NCBI RefSeq assembly: GCF_029892105.1
Contig: NZ_JARZAJ010000010.1
Span: 1-64,000 of the forward strand
DNA length: 64,000 nt
From: Kitasatospora sp. GP82
GTDB taxonomy: Bacteria > Actinomycetota > Actinomycetes > Streptomycetales > Streptomycetaceae
Direction: 5' to 3'
The notes beneath the pieces were generated by a model. The model was not told where the DNA came from. It was given only the letters and a program-made list of their open reading frames with translations, and did no database searches. Position 1 is the stretch's first letter; the number at the start of each line of letters is the position of its first letter. A program made the translations under genes and the position numbers. Positions 59,619-64,000 of this stretch are shown here, in pieces.

Positions 59619-59947
59619 TCGTCCCCCTCCGGTGGTCGGGCCCGCCGGGTGTTGCGGTGCGTGGTCGGTTCAGGTCGGGGGACGACCGGGCAGGATGGTG
59701 CCGAGGCGCGCTCCGACCTGTTGATCTTCCCCGAACATCCGGTCGATGAACAGCCCTGACCGCCGCACGGGGCATGCCGCCAGCCGGCCGAAGTGCACGC
59801 GGGAGACCCGCCGAAAGCCCACCCGCAGCCGCGCCGGAGGCCGGCCGGAAGGCCCGCCGCAGCCTGATTGCCGCCGCACCGGGACTGATCTCATCAGAAC
59901 CGATTCGTCGGGCCGGCCTCCTGCGGTTGTCGGATCAGTGTCCGATC
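59619..59947. other. Intergenic region
   Basis: These 329 bp lie between the NUDIX start and the stop of the next minus-strand gene. Frames here have the composition of random GC-rich DNA. I see no repeat or RNA. Confidence 0.45.
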
Positions 59948-61039
59948 TCACCCACCTCCCCGTCCGGCCTCACCGGCCCCACCGCCCGTCGGCGGGTCGT
60001 CCCACCCCGTCTGCCGGAGCGACAGCGGGAACCCCTCCCGGGCCGCCGATCGCCCCGGTGCGCCCTCCGGCGGATCGACGGCCAGCGCCGCAGCGGTCTC
60101 CAGCGCCGACATCGGCCGCAGCCAGCCGTCCACCAGCGCCCAGCCCCGCACCTCACGGCTCCCTTCCGGCCCGTCCAGGGTGTGCAGCAGCAACTCCCCC
60201 GACCCGTACCCGGCCACCGCGGCGGCGAGCGTGACGCAGAACGCCTCCACCTCCCGGCCGGAGGTCGTGAAGGCCCCGCGCTCCACACCCAGCTCGGCCC
60301 GCGCGGCCAGCTGCTCCCCGTCCACCAGGCCGACCGAGCGCAGCGTCAGCAGCTGCCGCCCCTCGCCCGCGCCCGCCCCGAGCGCCAGGTACACCCCGGA
60401 CACGTACTGCAGCACGGCGGCCAGGCGATCCTCGGGGCAGTCCTCCCAGCCGACGGCGGCCAGCAGCGAGGAGCAGCCGATGGAGATCCGCACCCTGACC
60501 AGGTGGTCCGCGAGCAGGGCCGGGATCAGCTCGGCCAGGCGCTCGCCCCGGTAGACGAACGGCTCGCCGACCAGCTCCGGGTCCGCCGCGTAGGCGACCC
60601 GGGCCACCGGGTCGTCCTGGTCGAGCAGGTTCTGCTCGCAGAAGTCCGCGTAGTCGGTCGGCTCCAGGACGCGCAGGTGAACATCCAGACCCTCGCCTCG
60701 CAGGGCCCGCAGCTGGCCCTCGGTGCGGCACAGGTACTCGGCGTAGTCGGCCTCGCCGAACAGGCCCTGCCCGCGCAGCCGGGCGAAGTCGTCCGGGTCT
60801 GCGGCCAGCGCGAGCGCCACCGCCTGCCGCAGCACCCCGCCCGTCCCCCGGCGCCCCCGCCCCCGCTCACGGCCGCCCCGGGACTCCTCACCCCCCGACG
60901 ACCCGCCCGCACCACCCGGCCGGGTCCCGGCCGTGCGCCTCAGCCCGTCCGGCTTTCTCCCGCCCGGCCTCCTCCCGCCCGACTTCTTCACCCTCGACAC
61001 ACTCGGCTTCGACACACTCGGCTTCGACGTGGACGACAT
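59948..61039 (-). CDS. Conserved hypothetical protein with basic N-terminal tail
   Basis: The protein has about 363 residues from ATG 61039 preceded by GGGAGGGG. Residues 1-70 are Ser/Lys/Arg/Gly-rich and disordered (KPSVSKPSVSRVKKSGGRRP). The folded part has RQAVALALAADPDDFARLRG, ADYAEYLCRTEGQLRALRGE, LDVHLRVLEPTDYADFCEQN and LLTLRSVGLVDGEQLAARAE, alternating helices and strands. The C-terminal part mentions a MSALETAAALAVD helix. I do not recognise a family or catalytic motif. The basic tail could bind nucleic acid. Confidence 0.7.
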   Translation of the reverse strand: MSSTSKPSVSKPSVSRVKKSGGRRPGGRKPDGLRRTAGTRPGGAGGSSGGEESRGGRERGRGRRGTGGVLRQAVALALAADPDDFARLRGQGLFGEADYAEYLCRTEGQLRALRGEGLDVHLRVLEPTDYADFCEQNLLDQDDPVARVAYAADPELVGEPFVYRGERLAELIPALLADHLVRVRISIGCSSLLAAVGWEDCPEDRLAAVLQYVSGVYLALGAGAGEGRQLLTLRSVGLVDGEQLAARAELGVERGAFTTSGREVEAFCVTLAAAVAGYGSGELLLHTLDGPEGSREVRGWALVDGWLRPMSALETAAALAVDPPEGAPGRSAAREGFPLSLRQTGWDDPPTGGGAGEAGRGGG

Positions 61040-61475
61040 AGCCCCTCCCTTGGGAACGCAACCGCCGGAGCACCCGCCGACAGCAGGCCACCGACACTCG
61101 CGACCATACAGAGCGTCACTGACAATCCACTCTCCGCAGCAGATCCGACTGCTCGTCACACCGCGCGCCCGCACCGTTCAGTGACTCCCTCTCAAGACCG
61201 GGGACCAGACAACTGCCGCATACGGCTGCGACTGCACGGCGAGGACGCAGACGGTGCCGAGTCAGCTGGAACCGGCCTCTCCCGTGATCAACCGACGACG
61301 TCGGAAAGGCGGCCCCGCCATGCCTGGTGGGGCCGCCTCGGTGTCAGCCGTCAACTTGGACGATCTGTCAGACGATCTTCTCGATGTACCCGAAAATGTC
61401 CGAGTCCGCCTCCCGCTGCCGGCTTCTTGTCGATGAGTCCAGCGCCGTTCCGGCTTGCGAGTTGGATCGAGGACT
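61040..61475. other. Intergenic region with hairpin
   Basis: This 436-bp region holds the promoter of the gene ending at 59948 and the hairpin 61307-61338 downstream of the membrane-protein gene. No other feature is seen. Confidence 0.45.
61307..61338. terminator. 10-bp hairpin
   Basis: AGGCGGCCCC (61307-61316) pairs with 61329-61338 around a 12-nt loop, about 140 bp downstream of the membrane-protein stop codon on the minus strand. Confidence 0.6.
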
Positions 61476-61976
61476 TCAAATGCGAGCGGGCCCTGCTGCC
61501 CCTCCATCAGGTGTGTGCGGCTGACGGTTGGCGCGATCTGCAGCCGCGGCGGCGAGGATGCCGCACGTGGCAGCGGTCAGCCCGAGGACCGCTGCCGCGG
61601 GGTTGACGTACCCGGGCACGGATGAGGTTGCGTAAGTGCCGCCGCTTTCGAGGCGGCATTCAAAACGGAGCGGCACGTAGCCGACTCGGTACCCGTCGAC
61701 ATGCAGCGCTCTCTCCAACCCGCCTTCGCGGCACGGCCTGATTGGGGAGGAGTCGGTTCCCCCGTCCTCCGCATCCAGGACCGCGAAGCCGACGTGGAGC
61801 ACTCCCCACGCGTAGACGGCGACGGCACCCGCACCGGTAAGGAACGCCGTTGCACGCAGCCACACCGGTTGGGAACGCCCGCCGCTCTTGAACACGGCTA
61901 CGAACCCACGGACAGTCAGGACCACTGCTGCGGCGATTCCGGACAACGAGGCTAGGAGAAACACGAGAAACAGCAT
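61476..61976 (-). CDS. Small membrane protein
   Basis: This 166-residue protein starts at ATG 61976 with AGGAA upstream. Three hydrophobic segments lie at about residues 2-25 (LFLVFLLASLSGIAAAVVLT), 44-66 (AFLTGAGAVAVYAWGVLHVG) and 125-146 (VNPAAAVLGLTAATCGILAA). An external loop with two Cys (RPCREGG, RFECRLE) probably forms a disulfide. No family is recognised. Its promoter region is shared with no obvious partner. Confidence 0.7.
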   Translation of the reverse strand: MLFLVFLLASLSGIAAAVVLTVRGFVAVFKSGGRSQPVWLRATAFLTGAGAVAVYAWGVLHVGFAVLDAEDGGTDSSPIRPCREGGLERALHVDGYRVGYVPLRFECRLESGGTYATSSVPGYVNPAAAVLGLTAATCGILAAAAADRANRQPHTPDGGAAGPARI

Positions 61977-62229
61977 GACGACGTTCCTAGCACGAACCGA
62001 CTGCGGGCGCCCTGGAAGTCTCAACACACCGACCCGGCAGGGAAGACCAGTAACCCGGTGAACCTTCACGGTCACGGCACTGGCGCCGACCACCGACCCC
62101 GACCGGTCGCTGTCCAACCGGCCGGTCGGGGCACAGGGCAGGGCCTCAGGCCGTAGGCAGGGCCGACTCGCGCATGATGCACGGCTGGTCCTGCCAGGCG
62201 GCGTCACTTCGGCCCGGGACGTGCCGGGG

Positions 62230-63087
62230 TCAGCGGAATGCGGTGTCCGCTCCAATGGCCTCCACCGCGTCCAACTCGTCCAGCCGGGACTGGAGATGGG
62301 TGCGGATCCAGAGGAAGGCCTCCGCCCCCAGGGGGAGTCGGAGCGGCGGGTCGTCGAGGCCGACCGCGGCGATGATGGCCTCGGCGCCGCGGTAGGGGTC
62401 GCCCGGCTGGGTGCCGTGCGAAGCTTCGAGCGCCTTGCGTGCCGGGGCGATGAGCTCGGCGTAGTCCTCCATCGGCTCGCCCCACTGCAGCGATCGCCCG
62501 CCGAAGTCGGTGCGGAAGGGGCCGGGTTCCACGATGGTGACGCGAATGCCGAGGTGGGCGACTTCGGCCGCGAGGGCCTCGGACATCCCTTCCAGGGCGA
62601 ACTTCGTCCCGGCGTACGCGGTGCCACCCGGCCCCGCCAGCACACCGATGACCGACGACATCTGCACGATACGGCCCGACCGCTGCCGTCGAAGAAGCGG
62701 CAGGACGGCGCGGGTGACCGTCATCGCGCCGAAGACGTTCGTCTCGAAGTTGTGCCGCAGATCGCTCTCGCTCAGCTCCTCGAACGCGCCGAGCAGCCCG
62801 GATCCGGCGTTGTTCACCAGCACGTCGATCCGGCCGAAGGCCCTCTCGGCTTCGGCCACCGCAAGGCGAATCGAGTCTGCGTCTGTCACGTCCAGCCTGA
62901 CGGCCCGGACCCGGTCCGGCGCGAGCGCCACCAGATCATCGAGGCCGGCGATGTCCCGGGCGGTGGCAACAACCCGGTCGCCGTGGGCGACGACGGCCCG
63001 GGTGAGCTCTCGTCCGAAGCCGGAGCTGGTCCCGGTGATGAACCAGACCCGGCCCCCGCCGGACGTTTCTCCGTGCCGCTCGCTCAT
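62230..63087 (-). CDS. Short-chain dehydrogenase/reductase
   Basis: This 285-residue SDR starts at ATG 63087 after GAGGAG. Motifs are WFITGTSSGFGRELTRAVVA (cofactor site), RLDVTDADS (adenine contact), LVNNAGSGLLGAFEE, SSVIGVLAGPGGTAYAGTKF (Ser/Tyr/Lys) and VEPGPFRTDF. It is of the NADP-dependent classical type often named oxidoreductase/SDR. The substrate is unknown. It stands alone. Confidence 0.92.
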   Translation of the reverse strand: MSERHGETSGGGRVWFITGTSSGFGRELTRAVVAHGDRVVATARDIAGLDDLVALAPDRVRAVRLDVTDADSIRLAVAEAERAFGRIDVLVNNAGSGLLGAFEELSESDLRHNFETNVFGAMTVTRAVLPLLRRQRSGRIVQMSSVIGVLAGPGGTAYAGTKFALEGMSEALAAEVAHLGIRVTIVEPGPFRTDFGGRSLQWGEPMEDYAELIAPARKALEASHGTQPGDPYRGAEAIIAAVGLDDPPLRLPLGAEAFLWIRTHLQSRLDELDAVEAIGADTAFR

Positions 63088-63393
63088 CGCGCTCCTCTTT
63101 CGTGTTGTCGCTCTCGGATGGCAGCCGGGCACACGTACGTGGACGTGCCGATACGATCACTGCCCCCGTGCCCCGGTGCACCCTAAAGGTCATCTCACGC
63201 CCCCGAGAAATGATTTTCCCGCTCTCCGGGCGTCGGCCTGCCCGGGCACAACTGTGTTCTGCCCCACCGCTCGGACCAGCATGGTCAGTGATCCCACGAG
63301 CCCGCGGCGGAATGGACACGCCTGCGGGCAGGACGAGCAGCCGGAACGCCAGAAGGCCCGGAGTGGATGTCCACTCCGGGCCTTCTGCGCCGG
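63088..63393. other. Intergenic region upstream of SDR and downstream of tRNA
   Basis: The region holds the SDR promoter and the tRNA terminator hairpin (63351-63386). No gene is apparent. Confidence 0.45.
63351..63386 (-). terminator. 17-bp hairpin terminator of tRNA-Ile
   Basis: AGAAGGCCCGGAGTGGA (63351-63367) pairs perfectly with 63370-63386 with only TG unpaired in the loop. It begins 8 bp after the tRNA 3' end on the minus strand. Confidence 0.85.
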
Positions 63394-63467
63394 TGGGCCT
63401 AACAGGACTTGAACCTGTGGCCTCTTCCTTATCAGGGAAGCGCTCTAACCGTCTGAGCTATAGGCCC
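63394..63467 (-). tRNA. tRNA-Ile (GAT anticodon)
   Basis: The 74-nt minus-strand gene folds as a standard cloverleaf: acceptor GGGCCTA paired with TAGGCCC, D-stem GCTC/GAGC, anticodon stem CTTCC/GGAAG with loop CTGATAA (anticodon GAT, isoleucine), and T-stem ACAGG/CCTGT with TTCAAGT. The discriminator is A and CCA is not encoded. A perfect 17-bp terminator follows. Confidence 0.97.
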
Positions 63468-63721
63468 TTGCCGCACCGAAAGATTAGCGGACCGATGGCC
63501 GATCTCCCAAACGCATGAGGCTTCCTCATTCGCTCACAATGTGTTGCCGCAACTTCTCCCGGCGGCAGACCAGGTGGGTTTCGGCGCAGCTGTCACCACG
63601 CCTCCCGTCCGTCATGGAGGTAGCGGGTGCAGCCGTGAGCGAGAGCCAACGCTGCGGCGTCCTGTGCGCTGCGAGTGGCGCGAGGTCCAGTACCGCCGGT
63701 GGTGCAGGCCGCTGTCGAGCG

Positions 63722-64000
63722 CCTCGTAGGACGGCCCACCGCCTCCGCCCCTTCTTGGCCGGCGGCGCCGTCGTCGGCGGGGTGTCCTTGCCGGAGGTCC
63801 CCCGGTGGCTCGGGCGCAGCTCCGTCGAGATCACTGCGGAGATCTACGGTCACCCGTCCCCCGGTGCGGGTGAGAGGCTGAGGGTCGTGATGGACGGGGC
63901 GTTGTCAGAGGCAGCTGTGATACTCGGTGCCGACCGGTTGAACCCGTGCTGGCTGCGTGCTGACCCGGAGGGAGCAGAAGTGGCAAACATGCAGGTGAGG
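63722..64000 (+). pseudogene. Tyrosine integrase C-terminal relic next to tRNA
   Basis: A plus-strand frame reads HRLRPFLAGGAVVGGVSLPE, VPRWLGRSSVEITAEIYGHP and then GERLRVVMDGALS. These align with the HxxR, LGH-like and catalytic-Tyr (EIYGH) blocks of phage-type integrases. The first His/Arg block is damaged (PFLAGG where HxxAS is expected) and nothing upstream is recognisable. It runs off the window without a stop. It is probably the remnant of an element that used the nearby tRNA-Ile as attachment site. Confidence 0.55.

Noticed and set aside
63394..63467. tRNA-Ile as attachment site of the AICE at 6-20 kb
   Set aside because: It lies more than 40 kb away, beyond a long stretch of ordinary genes, with no integrase repeats nearby.

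Overview
The window is high-GC actinomycete chromosome, most likely Streptomyces or Kitasatospora. The evidence is a pSAM2-type integrative and conjugative element (AICE), a cvnABCD conservon, a guanyl-specific ribonuclease very close to RNase Sa, GTG starts, GC-rich third positions and the secreted-enzyme repertoire.

Positions 1-33,100 are accessory and built in layers. On the far left is a decayed IS5-family transposase, then a resolvase-like/XRE pair (610-2351), then the last codons of an AICE integrase (2434-2542). That integrase end is separated from its own downstream direct repeats (4112-4132) by an IS110-family insertion (about 2543-4105), so this block looks like the remnant of one AICE. 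Next come two orphan polymorphic-toxin tails with candidate immunity genes (4295-6147). A second, nearly complete AICE follows (about 6221-20607): regulators, GntR repressor, FtsK-like TraB, SpdB-like membrane protein, RepSA-type replication initiator, excisionase and integrase. Its integrase gene is split one codon after the catalytic-tyrosine codon by a 4.6 kb element (15843-20454). This element carries an intact tyrosine recombinase, a small HTH protein, an 813-residue zinc-ribbon protein with a degenerate recombinase domain, and a small acidic protein. The missing integrase C-terminus lies directly beyond the element. Beyond the AICE is the parental toxin system: a candidate immunity gene (20650-20994), a 2,454-residue Rhs/YD-repeat protein with a Hint domain and C-terminal toxin (21186-28550), and a divergent secreted LamG/ricin-lectin protein (28806-33101). 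The two orphan tails match the end of its Hint domain, so the AICE sits between the main toxin gene and its spare tails.

Positions 33,100-63,500 look like ordinary chromosomal arm genes: a HEAT-repeat protein, malate synthase with a divergent IclR regulator, RNase Sa, an esterase, an SDR/TetR pair with a palindromic operator, a universal stress protein, a phosphotriesterase/DUF4865/TetR group, an aldo-keto reductase, an orphan winged-helix regulator, the conservon, an acyl-CoA ligase, an SGNH esterase, a NUDIX protein, an SDR and tRNA-Ile(GAT). Four genes here (GH16 glucanase-like, polysaccharide deacetylase, GH18 chitinase, luciferase-like monooxygenase) keep recognisable parts of their ends but have lost the middle, which suggests ongoing decay of extracellular degradative functions. 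A relic of another tyrosine integrase follows the tRNA at the right edge.

Functional assignments come from reading motifs and remembered family features, not from database searches. Boundaries of mobile elements are inferred from interrupted genes and repeats.
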